From the NCBI RefSeq assembly GCF_004564075.1, contig NZ_CP038256.1:682001-746000 (forward strand): a stretch of DNA of 64,000 bases. The letters run 5' to 3'. The position numbers were made by a program, and so were the translations under genes. The stretch comes from Microbacterium sediminis. GTDB taxonomy: Bacteria; Actinomycetota; Actinomycetes; Actinomycetales; Microbacteriaceae. Numbering within the stretch: position 1 is the first letter of the stretch; the number at the start of each line of letters is the position of its first letter. Of the stretch, positions 10,374 through 19,028 are shown one piece after another. The notes beneath the pieces are model-generated. The model saw only the letters and a program-made list of their open reading frames with translations. It searched no databases and was not told the DNA's origin.

Positions 10374-10937
10374 TCAGGCGCGGGCGATCACCTCGAAGCG
10401 GTGCCAGTGCTTGGGCCCCCGGCCGCTCGGCCCGTCGAACTCCCGCTCCTCGAGGAGCACGATCTCGATGGCGGCGGTCAGCCCCTCGACGTCCGCCCGG
10501 CTGTGGAACGTCATGCCGGGGTCGCCGGCCCACGAGTCGCGATCGCCGAAGAGCTCGACGGCGAGGATCCCGCCGGGGCGCACGGCGCCGCGGATGCGCG
10601 CCCACGCGTCGTCGAAGCGGTCGGGCGGGATGAAGGGGAGCGCGGCGCACGCCAGCACGAGGTCGGCGGCCGGTGGCGTGTAGTTGGCGAGATCCGCGCA
10701 TTCGACGGCGGCTCGGCCAGCCGTGCGGTGCGTCACCCGTCGGATCGCCTCCTCCTCGCGGTCGACGGCGAGGACGCGCCATCCCTGCTCGACGAGCCAC
10801 TGGCTCTCGGTGCCGTCGCCGCATCCGAGGTCGACCGCGAAGCCGGGCGACGTGGCGGCCGCCGCGCGCACGGCGAAGGGGCGCACGGCGCGCCCCGCGA
10901 CGCGTCGGTAGTACGCCGGCCAGTCCGCCTCGGTCAC
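10374..10937 (-). CDS. Class I SAM-dependent methyltransferase
   Basis: 187 residues from a GTG start (V-TEADWPAYYRR). SAM-binding motif I is VDLGCGDGTES (about 29-39), followed by the acidic strand end VLAVDREEEA and motif-IV-like DLVLACAALPFI. The Trp-rich start and small size fit tellurite-resistance/TehB-like or Tam-like small-molecule methyltransferases. The substrate cannot be told. Frame extension upstream to 11159 was rejected since it would run through the divergent monooxygenase gene. Confidence 0.82.
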   Translation of the reverse strand: MTEADWPAYYRRVAGRAVRPFAVRAAAATSPGFAVDLGCGDGTESQWLVEQGWRVLAVDREEEAIRRVTHRTAGRAAVECADLANYTPPAADLVLACAALPFIPPDRFDDAWARIRGAVRPGGILAVELFGDRDSWAGDPGMTFHSRADVEGLTAAIEIVLLEEREFDGPSGRGPKHWHRFEVIARA

Positions 10938-10999
10938 GCTCCGAGTCTGCCAGCCATGGGCGCGGGAATGACCGCGCGATCCATGCGGTTGAAAGGATC

Positions 11000-12130
11000 G
11001 TGGGGGAGAACGCAGGCCGGCGCGCGAGCGTCGTCGTGATCGGCGCCGGGCAGGCGGGGCTCTCCGCCGCGTTCCACCTGCGGCGCGCCGGGTTCGTGAG
11101 CGCGATCGATGACCCGGGCGCGGACCGCACATACGTCGTGCTCGACGCGAACCCGGCACCCGGCGGCGCGTGGCGGCACCGGTGGGCGTCTCTCACCGTC
11201 TCCGGCCTGAACCGCATCTTCGACCTGCCCGGGCTCGCGCAGCCCGACATGGATCCGGACGAGCCCAGCCGCGACGCCGTGCCCCGCTACTTCGCCGCCT
11301 TCGAGCAGCGGTTCGATCTTCCGATCCTGCGGCCCGTGCGGGTCGAGAGCGTCGACTTCGCGGACGACGAGGAGGACGGGGACCTCGTCGTGCGCACCGA
11401 CGGCGGCACGTGGATCGCCCGAGTCCTCATCAACGCCACCGGCACATGGGACAACCCGGTGCGGCCGGCGTATCCGGGCCAGGAGACGTTCCGCGGGCGC
11501 CAGCTGCACACGCGTGAGTACGGATCGCTCGACGAGTTCGCGGGGCAGCGCGTCGCGATCGTGGGCGGCGGGATCTCGGCGGTGCAGCACCTCGAGGAGA
11601 TCTCGCGCGTCGCGCAGACGTTCTGGTACACGCGGCGCGAGCCGGTGTTCATCGAGGGGGAGTTCGATCCCGAGACCACCGGCCGGAGCACGATCGAGAA
11701 GGTCACGGCCGACGTCGAGGCGGGGCGGCCCACGGGTAGCATCGTGGGCTACACCGGGCTGGGGTGGTCGAGCTCCGCCCGCGCGGCACGCGATCGCGGC
11801 GCTCTCGTCCGCCGCCCGATGTTCACGCGCATCGAGCCGGACGGCGTGCGCGAGGCCGACGGCACCTTCACTCCGCTCGACGCGATCGTGTGGGCCACGG
11901 GCTTCCGCCCCGACGTGCGTCACCTCGATCCGCTGTACCTGCGCAACGAGCTCGGCGGCATCGCGATGCGCGGCACGCAGGTGGCCGGCGAGCCGCGCGT
12001 GCACCTGATCGGCTTCGGCCCGTCGCAGTCGACCGTGGGTGCGAACCGTGCCGGGCGCGAGGCCGTCACGCGGGCCGTGCGGTACCTCGACCGCATCGGC
12101 TCGCGCAAGGTCGAGCCGATCCGGTCGTGA
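11000..12130 (+). CDS. Flavin-containing monooxygenase-like NAD(P)/FAD oxidoreductase
   Basis: About 376 residues from a GTG start at 11000 behind GAAAGGA. The FAD Rossmann motif is VIGAGQAGLSAA, the NADPH motif VAIVGGGISAVQH, and the late WATGFRPD segment completes the FMO set. Between the two dinucleotide motifs FRGRQLHTREY fits the FMO fingerprint FxGxxxH but has Tyr where Baeyer-Villiger enzymes have Trp. Related proteins oxidise amines, sulfides or ketones. It ends 19 bases before a hydrolase gene, suggesting one unit. The exact start is uncertain. Confidence 0.82.
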   Translation: MGENAGRRASVVVIGAGQAGLSAAFHLRRAGFVSAIDDPGADRTYVVLDANPAPGGAWRHRWASLTVSGLNRIFDLPGLAQPDMDPDEPSRDAVPRYFAAFEQRFDLPILRPVRVESVDFADDEEDGDLVVRTDGGTWIARVLINATGTWDNPVRPAYPGQETFRGRQLHTREYGSLDEFAGQRVAIVGGGISAVQHLEEISRVAQTFWYTRREPVFIEGEFDPETTGRSTIEKVTADVEAGRPTGSIVGYTGLGWSSSARAARDRGALVRRPMFTRIEPDGVREADGTFTPLDAIVWATGFRPDVRHLDPLYLRNELGGIAMRGTQVAGEPRVHLIGFGPSQSTVGANRAGREAVTRAVRYLDRIGSRKVEPIRS

Positions 12131-12149
12131 GGACCGGCAGAATGGCGCC

Positions 12150-12947
12150 ATGAGCGTTCCGCTGATCACCGAGATGCCCGAGCCGCAGTTCGTGATGTCG
12201 CAGGAGGGGCATCGCGTCGCGACCTACACGTGGGGGTGGGAGAACGAGGACGCACCGGTCGCCCTGTGCGTGCACGGGTTCGCGTCGAGCTGCAAGGACA
12301 ACTGGGTCGACACCGGGTGGGTGCGCGATCTGCAGCGCGCCGGCTTCCGCGTCCTCGGGATCGATCAGCGCGGCCACGGGGCGAGCGATCGGCCGCACAC
12401 GGCGATCGAGTACGCGATGGACGCGTTTGTGTCCGATCTGACGATCGTCCTCGAGACCTACCTCGTCGACACCGCCCGCTACGTCGGCTACTCGCTCGGC
12501 GCGCGGGTCGGCTGGCACGCCGCCGTCGCCCTCGGGGACCGGATCGAGCGGGCGGTGCTGGGCGGCATCCCCGACGGCCGTCCGCTGGGGCGGCTCGACA
12601 TCGCGCAGGCGCGCGCCTTCGCCGAGCGCGGCGAGGAGGTGACCGATCCGGTCACCCGCGACTACGTCACGCTCGCCGAGCGGGTGCCGGGCAACGACCT
12701 CCTCGCGCTCGTCGCGCTCGCCGAGGGCATGCGCTTCGGCGACGCGGACCCGGACCTGGGGCACCCGCCGCAGCAGCCGATCCTGTTCGCGACCGGATCG
12801 GACGACGCGATCCTCGAGGACTCGAAGCACCTCGCGGCCGCGACGCCCCACGGGCGCTTCGTCGAGGTGCCCGGCCGCCACCACTTCAACGCCCCGGGTT
12901 CGAGGGACTTCCGCGCGGCGGGTGTCGCGTTCCTCGCCGAGGACTGA
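12150..12947 (+). CDS. Alpha/beta-fold hydrolase
   Basis: 265 residues with oxyanion HGFAS (about 40-44), nucleophile elbow GYSLGA, acid in ATGSDDAI and histidine in GRHHFNAPG. The cap domain is helical (about 140-200). It follows the FMO-like gene by 19 bases, so a monooxygenase-hydrolase pair is plausible, as in ester-forming Baeyer-Villiger pathways, but the monooxygenase lacks the exact fingerprint. The stop codon lies inside a terminator hairpin. Confidence 0.87.
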   Translation: MSVPLITEMPEPQFVMSQEGHRVATYTWGWENEDAPVALCVHGFASSCKDNWVDTGWVRDLQRAGFRVLGIDQRGHGASDRPHTAIEYAMDAFVSDLTIVLETYLVDTARYVGYSLGARVGWHAAVALGDRIERAVLGGIPDGRPLGRLDIAQARAFAERGEEVTDPVTRDYVTLAERVPGNDLLALVALAEGMRFGDADPDLGHPPQQPILFATGSDDAILEDSKHLAAATPHGRFVEVPGRHHFNAPGSRDFRAAGVAFLAED

Positions 12948-12966
12948 ACCCGGCGAGGAACGCGAC
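12924..12966. terminator. Bidirectional terminator between convergent genes
   Basis: A perfect 16-bp inverted repeat (GTCGCGTTCCTCGCCG at 12924-12939 and its complement at 12951-12966) with an 11-base loop that contains the hydrolase stop codon. It lies 3 bases from the stop of the CitMHS gene on the other strand, so it can serve both. There is no U-tract, which is common in high-GC Actinobacteria. Confidence 0.75.
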
Positions 12967-12969
12967 GGC

Positions 12970-14427
12970 TCAGGCGAACGGGATCGATCCGACCAGCACG
13001 CCGACGACGAGCATCACGAGCGAGACCACGAGCGCGCGCCACAGCACCTTGCGGTGGTGATCGCCGAGGTTGACGCTCGCCAGCGAGACGAGCAGCAGGA
13101 TCGCCGGCACGAGCGGGCTCTGCAGGTGCACCGGCTGGCCCACGATCGAGGCCCGCGCCATCTCGACCGGCGAGATGCCGTAGGCGGCCGCGCTCTCGGC
13201 GAGCACCGGCAGGATGCCGTAGTAGAACGCGTCGTTCGACATGAAGAACGTCATGGGGATCGACAGCAGCCCGGTGATCACGGCGAAGAACGGGCCGAGC
13301 GACGACGGCACCACCTGCACCACCCAGTCGGCCATCGCCGTGACCATGCCGGTGCCGTCCAGGACGCCCACGAGCACGCCGGCGGCCAGCACCATCGACA
13401 CGACGCCGACGATGCTCGGCGCGTGGGCGACGATCGCGGCGGTCTGACCCTTCAGGCGCGGGAAGTTGATGAGCATCGCGACGCCCGTGCCGATCATGAA
13501 CACGTACGGCAGCGGCAGCACGTCGATGATCAGCAGCACCATCACGACGATGGTCAGCGCGAGGTTCACCCAGATCAGCCGCGGGCGCAGGGTGGCGCGC
13601 TCGGGGTTGAGCACCGTGTCGGCCATGGCGGTGTCGCGCTCGTCCTCGGCCAGGCGCACCGTCGAGGTGGAGCCGGCGCCCTTGACCGTGACGACGTTGC
13701 GGGTGGCCAGCGCGGCGCGCGCGCCGGGGAGGCCGCCGGAGCCCTCCAGCAGCTGCGGCGGGCGCAGGCCCGAGCCCGCGCGGCGGTCGTCGCCCGCGCG
13801 CTCGAGGTCGATGCGGCCGATCCGGCGGCGCTCGGCCAGGCCGAGGTACCACGCCAGGCCGAAGGCGACGAGCAGGCCGGCGGCCAGCGAGGGCAGCATC
13901 GGCACGAACACGTCACCGGGCTCCACGCCCAGGGCGGTGGCCGCGCGGACGGTCGGGCCGCCCCACGGCACGATGTTCATGGTGCCGTTGACGAGCCCCG
14001 CCACGCACGTGAGCACCACGGGGCTCATGCCGAGGCGCAGATACACGGGCAGCAGGGCGGAGGTCGTGATGATGAACGTCGTCGACCCGTCGCCGTCGAG
14101 CGAGACGGCACCGGCCAGCAGCGCCGTGCCGAGCACCACCTTGGCGGGGTCGTCGCCCACGAGGCGCGTGATGAAGCGGATGAGCGGATCGAACAGGCCG
14201 ACGTCGATCATGAGCCCGAAGAACATGATCGCGAACATCAGCAGCGCCGCCGTCGGCGCCATGTCGGAGATCGCGCCGAGGATCATGTCGCCCATGCCGA
14301 GACCCGCGCCGGCGAACAGGCCGAACACGGTGGGCACGAGGATGAGGGCGACCATCGGCGTGAGCCGCTTGGTCATGATGAGGGCCATGAAGGTGAGGAT
14401 CATGGCGAATCCGAGAATCACGAGCAT
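12970..14427 (-). CDS. CitMHS-family transporter (citrate-metal or related carboxylate carrier)
   Basis: 485 residues, with about 12 membrane segments in two halves and a hydrophilic loop near residues 205-265. Recognisable CitM/CitH features are the N-terminal ILGFAMILTFMALIMTKRLTP start, DGDGSTTFIITTSALLP and SNDAFYYGILPVL. Characterised relatives in Bacillus import divalent-metal citrate complexes. It is divergent from a CitA/CitB-like two-component system across a 137-bp gap with a 9-bp inverted repeat, which supports induction by an external tricarboxylate. Confidence 0.9.
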   Translation of the reverse strand: MLVILGFAMILTFMALIMTKRLTPMVALILVPTVFGLFAGAGLGMGDMILGAISDMAPTAALLMFAIMFFGLMIDVGLFDPLIRFITRLVGDDPAKVVLGTALLAGAVSLDGDGSTTFIITTSALLPVYLRLGMSPVVLTCVAGLVNGTMNIVPWGGPTVRAATALGVEPGDVFVPMLPSLAAGLLVAFGLAWYLGLAERRRIGRIDLERAGDDRRAGSGLRPPQLLEGSGGLPGARAALATRNVVTVKGAGSTSTVRLAEDERDTAMADTVLNPERATLRPRLIWVNLALTIVVMVLLIIDVLPLPYVFMIGTGVAMLINFPRLKGQTAAIVAHAPSIVGVVSMVLAAGVLVGVLDGTGMVTAMADWVVQVVPSSLGPFFAVITGLLSIPMTFFMSNDAFYYGILPVLAESAAAYGISPVEMARASIVGQPVHLQSPLVPAILLLVSLASVNLGDHHRKVLWRALVVSLVMLVVGVLVGSIPFA

Positions 14428-14500
14428 GTGACGTCCTTGTCTGCAGTAGGGTGCGTTCCCTCGTAGGGACGTTAGGAGCGGCCCGGCGAGCAGACCGGGG

Positions 14501-14530
14501 TAACGCGCATTGCGCGACTTCTGCGCGTTA
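14501..14530. promoter_or_regulatory. Perfect inverted repeat, candidate response-regulator operator
   Basis: TAACGCGCA (14501-14509) and TGCGCGTTA (14522-14530) are exact complements, 12 bases apart, with half-site centres 21 bases (two helical turns) apart. It lies in the 137-bp gap between the CitMHS transporter and its divergent two-component genes, an ideal place for a dimeric regulator to control both. Assignment to the adjacent response regulator is inference from position. Confidence 0.5.
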
Positions 14531-14564
14531 TGCGCACGGCGCGCGAGGGCGCATACTGGCCCGT

Positions 14565-16214
14565 ATGCGGTTCGCGACCCGGGTGCTCCTCATGCAGCTC
14601 GGGGCGGCGTTTCTCATCGTGCTCGTGTGCCTGGCGGCCTTCGCCGCGTTCGCCGTGGGGCAGCTGCGGGCCGAGGCGGAGTCGACGGCGCTGGGGATCG
14701 CCCGCTCCGTCGCGAGCGACCCGGACGTGCGCGCGCAGGCGGCCGCCTACGCCGGCCGCGCGGGGCTCGACGCCGCGGCGCTGGAGGCCGGTGACCTGCA
14801 GCGCCAGGCGGCCGAGGTGGCCGACCGCACGGGCGCGCTGTTCGTCGTGATCGCCAACGACCGCGGCCTGCGCCTGGCACACCCCGACCCCGCCGAGCTC
14901 GGCCGCGAGCTCAGCACCGCCTACGCGCCGGTGCTGCGGGGGAGCGAGACCATCGACTGGGCCCACGGCACGCTGGGCGACTCGGCCCGCGCGAAGGTGC
15001 CCGTGACCGATCCCGCCTCGGGTGAGGTGATCGGCCTCGTCAGCGTGGGCTTCGCGCCGTCGCGCGTGTACGGCGACGTGCCGGCCGTGCTGGGTGTGGT
15101 CGCGGGCGTCGCGCTCGTGGCGGTCGCGGCCGCCGTGGGGGTCGCGCTGCTCATCCGGCGGCGCCTGGAGGCCCTCACCCGCGGGGTGCAGCCAGACGAG
15201 CTCGAGGCGCTGCTGCAGAGCCGGGCGGCCGTGCTCGACGGCGTGCACGACGGGGTCCTCGCCATCGGTCCCGATCGCGTCGTGCGCGCCTGCAATCCGT
15301 CGGCCGTGCGCGTGTTCGGAGGGATCGACCCCACGGGCAGCGACGTTGGGGCGGCCGGGCTGCCCCGCCGGCTGGTGCGGGCGGTTGAGCGCGTGCTGGC
15401 GGGCGAGGCGCGCGTCGAGGAGCAGCTGGTGCTCGAGGATCGCGTGGCTTACGTCGACGTGCGCCGCGCCCGCAACGGGGCCGACGACCTCGGGGCGGTC
15501 GCCGTGCTGCGCGATCGCACCGACGTGCTCGCCCTCGCCGAGCGCCTGGAGGCCGTGCGGGCGGCCACGAGCGCCCTGCGGGTGCAGCGGCACGAGTTCG
15601 CGAACCGGATGCATGCCGCGGCCGGCATGCTCGCCGCGGGTCGGGTGGACGAGGCCGAGCGGATGATCGCGGAGTTCGCCGAGCGCGGTGCGATCCCCGA
15701 CGAGGGCGCGCTCGAGGTCGACGAGCCGTTCCTCGCCTCGTTCCTCGCGGCGAAGGCCGCCGAGGCGTCCGAGCGCGGCGTGGAGCTGCGCATCGCCGAC
15801 GACACGCTGCTCGTGGGCGTCGTCGCCCAGCCGGAGGACGTCGCCGCCGTGCTGGGCAACCTCGTCGACAACGCGATCTCCGCCGCCGTCGCGGGCGCGG
15901 AGCCCCGGTGGGTGTCGGTGTCGCTGCTGGACGACGGCGACACGCTCGCGCTGACGGTGACCGATTCGGGCCGGGGCGTGGACGACCCCAACCACGTGTT
16001 CGAGAACGCCCGCCGTCAGGAGGACGCCGCGCCGGCCGATGCGGTGCACGGCCGCGGCATCGGGCTGCCGCTGGCGCGCCGCTTCGCCCGCCGTCGCGGC
16101 GGCGCGCTCTGGCTCGTCGAGGCCCGCGGCGAGGGCCACGGCGCCGTCTTCGCCGCCCGCCTGCCGGGCGCGATGTCCCCCCGATCCGCGCCCGAGGAGG
16201 CGATCGCCCCGTGA
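14565..16214 (+). CDS. Sensor histidine kinase, CitA/DcuS type
   Basis: 549 residues. Membrane segments at about 7-32 and 174-197 enclose an extracytoplasmic PAS-like sensor of roughly 140 residues with RGLRLAHPDPAELGR, close to the CitA/DcuS ligand-domain signature. A cytoplasmic PAS (about 215-320) follows, then the phospho-acceptor motif QRHEFANRMH with His343, and an ATPase domain with NLVDNAISAA and the GRGIGLPLARR G-box. It would sense a di- or tricarboxylate. The stop overlaps the GTG of the response regulator (GTGA). Confidence 0.92.
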   Translation: MRFATRVLLMQLGAAFLIVLVCLAAFAAFAVGQLRAEAESTALGIARSVASDPDVRAQAAAYAGRAGLDAAALEAGDLQRQAAEVADRTGALFVVIANDRGLRLAHPDPAELGRELSTAYAPVLRGSETIDWAHGTLGDSARAKVPVTDPASGEVIGLVSVGFAPSRVYGDVPAVLGVVAGVALVAVAAAVGVALLIRRRLEALTRGVQPDELEALLQSRAAVLDGVHDGVLAIGPDRVVRACNPSAVRVFGGIDPTGSDVGAAGLPRRLVRAVERVLAGEARVEEQLVLEDRVAYVDVRRARNGADDLGAVAVLRDRTDVLALAERLEAVRAATSALRVQRHEFANRMHAAAGMLAAGRVDEAERMIAEFAERGAIPDEGALEVDEPFLASFLAAKAAEASERGVELRIADDTLLVGVVAQPEDVAAVLGNLVDNAISAAVAGAEPRWVSVSLLDDGDTLALTVTDSGRGVDDPNHVFENARRQEDAAPADAVHGRGIGLPLARRFARRRGGALWLVEARGEGHGAVFAARLPGAMSPRSAPEEAIAP

Positions 16215-16861
16215 CCGATCCGATCAGGACGCTGATCGTCGACGACGACTTCCGCGTGAGCGGGATCCACCGCGACCTCGTCGACGCGCACCCCGGCTTC
16301 CAGGCGCTGCCCCCGGTGCGCGACGCCGCCTCCGCGCGGCGCGCGATCGCCGAGATGGAGCCGCAGCTGCTGCTGCTCGACGTGTACCTGCCCGACGGCG
16401 ACGGCATCGAGGTCGGCCGGGAGTCCGGCGTCGACCGCTTCGTGCTCAGCGCCGCCGCCGATGCCGCCACCGTGCGCCGGGCGATCGGGTCCGGCGCGCT
16501 GCAGGTGATCCTGAAGCCCTTCCCGCCGAACGCGCTGCACGACCGGCTCAGCGCGTACGCCCGGTTCCGCAACCTGCTCGCGCGCGACGAGACGGCCCTG
16601 GCTCAGGACGACGTCGATCGCGCGCTCGCCGCGGCGCGCGGGGGCATCGAGCAGGGGCCGGCGCGCGACGAGACCCGGCGGCTCGTGCTCGCGGCGCTGG
16701 CGGGCGGCGAGGCCTCGGCGGCGGAGGCCGCGGAGCGCGCCGGCGTCTCGCGCGCCACGGCGCAGCGGCATCTCGCGGCGCTCGCGGCCCAGGGCGCGGT
16801 GGCGGTGTCGCTGCGCTACGGCAGCGCGGGCCGCCCCGAGCACCGCTACCGCCGCCCCTGA
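16211..16861 (+). CDS. Response regulator, CitB/DcuR type
   Basis: 216 residues from a GTG start. Receiver domain with acidic pocket DDD at 11-13, phospho-acceptor Asp57 (LLLLDVYLPDGDG) and Lys102 (ILKPF). The C-terminal part carries a helix-turn-helix (about 165-205; AAERAGVSRATAQRHLAAL) in place of the usual winged-helix, as in CitB/DcuR. Cognate to the kinase that overlaps it, and likely controls the divergent CitMHS carrier. Confidence 0.92.
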   Translation: MTDPIRTLIVDDDFRVSGIHRDLVDAHPGFQALPPVRDAASARRAIAEMEPQLLLLDVYLPDGDGIEVGRESGVDRFVLSAAADAATVRRAIGSGALQVILKPFPPNALHDRLSAYARFRNLLARDETALAQDDVDRALAAARGGIEQGPARDETRRLVLAALAGGEASAAEAAERAGVSRATAQRHLAALAAQGAVAVSLRYGSAGRPEHRYRRP

Positions 16862-16920
16862 TCGCGATGTCCCCCGAACGACCGGTATTCCGCGGGGCGT
16901 TTCGGGGCTACCGTCGAGGC

Positions 16921-17373
16921 ATGGGGCTGTTCATCTACGACAACGCCGATCCGCCGATCCGCATCGATGACCGCACCCTGTGGCACCTGCGGGCGGTGAT
17001 CCTCACGAAGCTGCGCCGCAACGAGACCTTCAGCGTCTCGTGGGCGCACCCCGAGGGGGACGAAGCGGGCTACACGACCATCTGGCTGCACCCCAGCATC
17101 CCGCTGCGTTTCCTCTTCGACAGCAGCGAGCGCCCGGAGCTCAACCGCGACTGGCTCGCCCGCCTCACGGTGTCGGCGGTCGAGCACGGCGGCATCGAGC
17201 TCACGCAGGAAGAGGTGCACGAGACCACCACGGAGGAGTCGGCGCCCTCGGCCGTCCTCGGGCACCGGGACGCCGAGCCCGCCGCCGCACACGGCGGCAG
17301 GTCGCGCGGCCGCACCGGCCGGCCGCTCTCGCGAGGGCGGACGCCGATCGCGGGGCGCGGGCGCCGCCGCTAG
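16921..17373 (+). CDS. DUF7882 family protein
   Basis: 150 residues. The first 100 (MGLFIYDN...HLRAVILTKLRRNETFSVSW...TTIWLHPSIPLRF) fit a small single-domain family common in Microbacteriaceae, now DUF7882 and often mislabelled ATP-dependent DNA ligase. No ligase motif is present. The last 50 residues are a basic, Arg/Gly-rich disordered tail (RSRGRTGRPLSRGRT) that looks like a nucleic-acid-binding extension. Function unknown. Monocistronic, with a convergent neighbour 7 bases away. Confidence 0.75.
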   Translation: MGLFIYDNADPPIRIDDRTLWHLRAVILTKLRRNETFSVSWAHPEGDEAGYTTIWLHPSIPLRFLFDSSERPELNRDWLARLTVSAVEHGGIELTQEEVHETTTEESAPSAVLGHRDAEPAAAHGGRSRGRTGRPLSRGRTPIAGRGRRR

Positions 17374-17380
17374 ACCCGCC

Positions 17381-17851
17381 TTAGTCGATGCCGAGCTCGC
17401 GGCGCAGGCGCGCCACGTGGCCCGTGGCCTTGACGTTGTAGAGCGCCTTGGCGATCACGCCCTGCTCGTCGATGACGAACGTGGAGCGGATCACCCCGAC
17501 GTACACCTTGCCGTAGTTCTTCTTCTCGCCCCAGGTGCCGTACGCCTGGTGGACGGCGGCGTCGGGGTCGCTCAGCAGCGGGAAGGTCAGCCCGTCGCGC
17601 TCCGCGAACGCCTTAAGCTTCTCGGGCTCGTCGGGCGAGACGCCCAGCACCGCGTAGCCGGCGCCCGCGAGCGAGCCGATCGAGTCGCGGAAGTCGCACG
17701 CCTCGGTGGTGCAGCCCGGGGTCATCGCCGCCGGGTAGAAGTACAGCACCACCTTGCGGCCGCGGAAGTCGGCGAGCGACACGGGCGAGCCGTCCTGGTC
17801 GCCCAGCGCGAAGTCGGGGGCGGGGGTACCGGGTTCGAGGCGCTCAGTCAT
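17381..17851 (-). CDS. bcp: Thioredoxin-dependent peroxiredoxin (BCP/PrxQ type)
   Basis: 156 residues. Peroxidatic Cys47 in TPGCTTEACDF and resolving Cys52 five residues later define the atypical two-cysteine BCP class. It reduces hydrogen peroxide and organic hydroperoxides using thioredoxin. The ATG at 17851 was preferred over an upstream one at 17971 because the latter adds 40 low-complexity residues encoded by an intergenic repeat. Confidence 0.93.
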   Translation of the reverse strand: MTERLEPGTPAPDFALGDQDGSPVSLADFRGRKVVLYFYPAAMTPGCTTEACDFRDSIGSLAGAGYAVLGVSPDEPEKLKAFAERDGLTFPLLSDPDAAVHQAYGTWGEKKNYGKVYVGVIRSTFVIDEQGVIAKALYNVKATGHVARLRRELGID

Positions 17852-17867
17852 CGCCTCCAGCGTAGTT

Positions 17868-17960
17868 CGTTCATCTCCGCGGCCTGCGGCCGCTGCGCTC
17901 AGCAGCCGATCGGGTGGCCCCTGTCGGTTGCTGAACGGAGGACGCGGAGCGGCCGGAGAG
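17868..17960. repeat. GC-rich intergenic repeat, family R2, copy a
   Basis: Partly palindromic sequence (TTCATCTCCGCGG..., GCTCAGCAGCCGATCGG, GTTGCTGAACGGAG) between bcp and rsgA. A diverged relative lies at 44567-44640 between metX and metY, sharing TTCATCTSCGC, the ATCAGCARCCG block and CGAACGGAG at similar distances. It probably folds as a hairpin between genes. Confidence 0.4.
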
Positions 17961-17984
17961 GAAGCGACCACGCCAAGCCGGGCG

Positions 17985-19028
17985 TCACCAGTCCTGCTTG
18001 TCCTTGAAGGTCCCCAGCAGACGCTGCAGGGAGTCCAGGCGGCCCGGGGCGAGCGTTCCGGCCGCGACCGCCTCGTTCAGCGCGCAGTCGGGCGCGTCGG
18101 GCAGGTGGGTGCAGCCGCGCGGGCACTCCGCGGCGATCTCGAGCAGGTCGGGGTACGCACGCAGGATGTTGTCGGGATCGACGTGCCCCAGCCCGAACGA
18201 GCGGACACCCGGGGTGTCGATCACCCACCCCGACCCGGCGGGGCCGTGATAGCGCAGCGACACCGTCGACGACGACGTGTGCCGCCCGCGGCCGGTCACC
18301 TGGTTCACGTGCCCCGTGGCCCGGCGGGCGGTGGGGACGAGCGCGTTCACGAGCGTCGACTTGCCCACGCCCGAGTGCCCGACGAACACCGTGGTGTGTC
18401 CGACGAGCGCCTCGCCGATCGCGTCGAGCGGGGCCTCGTCGCGAGCGGACCGGAACACGCGCAGCTCGTCGAGCCCGGCGAAGTGCTCGAGGAACCCGGT
18501 GGGATCGGCCAGGTCGGTCTTCGTGACCACCATGAGCGGGCGGATCCCCGCGTCCAGCGCCGCCACGAGGTAGCGGTCGACCAGCCGGGGGCGCGGCTCC
18601 GGATCGGCGGCCGCGACGACCACGAGCATCTGATCGGCGTTGGCGACGATCACGCGCTCGACCTGGTCGGTGTCGTCGGCGCTGCGCCGCAGCAGCGAGC
18701 TGCGCTCCTCGATGCCGACGATGCGGGCAAGCGTGCCCTCGCGGCCCGAGGTGTCGCCGACGATCCGCGCCCGGTCGCCCGTGACGATCGGCATCTTGCG
18801 CAGCTCGCGCGCCCGCGCCGCCGTCACCTCGCGCTCGGTGGGCAGGTCCTCGTCGACGAGCACCGCGTAGCGGCCGCGGTCCACGCCCAGCACGCGCGCG
18901 ATCTCCGCGCTCTCGTGCGCGGGGCGGCGCTTGGTGCGCGGACGGTTGCCCTTGGGGTTGGGCCGGACGCGCACGTCGCTCTCGTCGAACTCCGGCTCGT
19001 CGTCGAGGTCGTCGCTCAGCCAGCTCAA
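17985..19028 (-). CDS. rsgA: Ribosome small subunit-dependent GTPase RsgA
   Basis: 347 residues from a TTG start. Circularly permuted GTPase order is clear: G4 TKTD (about 170), then G1 GHSGVGKST (217-225), then G3 DTPG (271-274). An N-terminal OB-like domain (about 40-105) precedes it and a zinc site CPRGCTH...C (302-315) follows, with three rather than four residues between the first two cysteines. It assists 30S subunit maturation. The TTG overlaps the aroA stop (TTGA), so it is [15 protein letters not shown] coupled to aroA. Confidence 0.93.
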   Translation of the reverse strand: MSWLSDDLDDEPEFDESDVRVRPNPKGNRPRTKRRPAHESAEIARVLGVDRGRYAVLVDEDLPTEREVTAARARELRKMPIVTGDRARIVGDTSGREGTLARIVGIEERSSLLRRSADDTDQVERVIVANADQMLVVVAAADPEPRPRLVDRYLVAALDAGIRPLMVVTKTDLADPTGFLEHFAGLDELRVFRSARDEAPLDAIGEALVGHTTVFVGHSGVGKSTLVNALVPTARRATGHVNQVTGRGRHTSSSTVSLRYHGPAGSGWVIDTPGVRSFGLGHVDPDNILRAYPDLLEIAAECPRGCTHLPDAPDCALNEAVAAGTLAPGRLDSLQRLLGTFKDKQDW

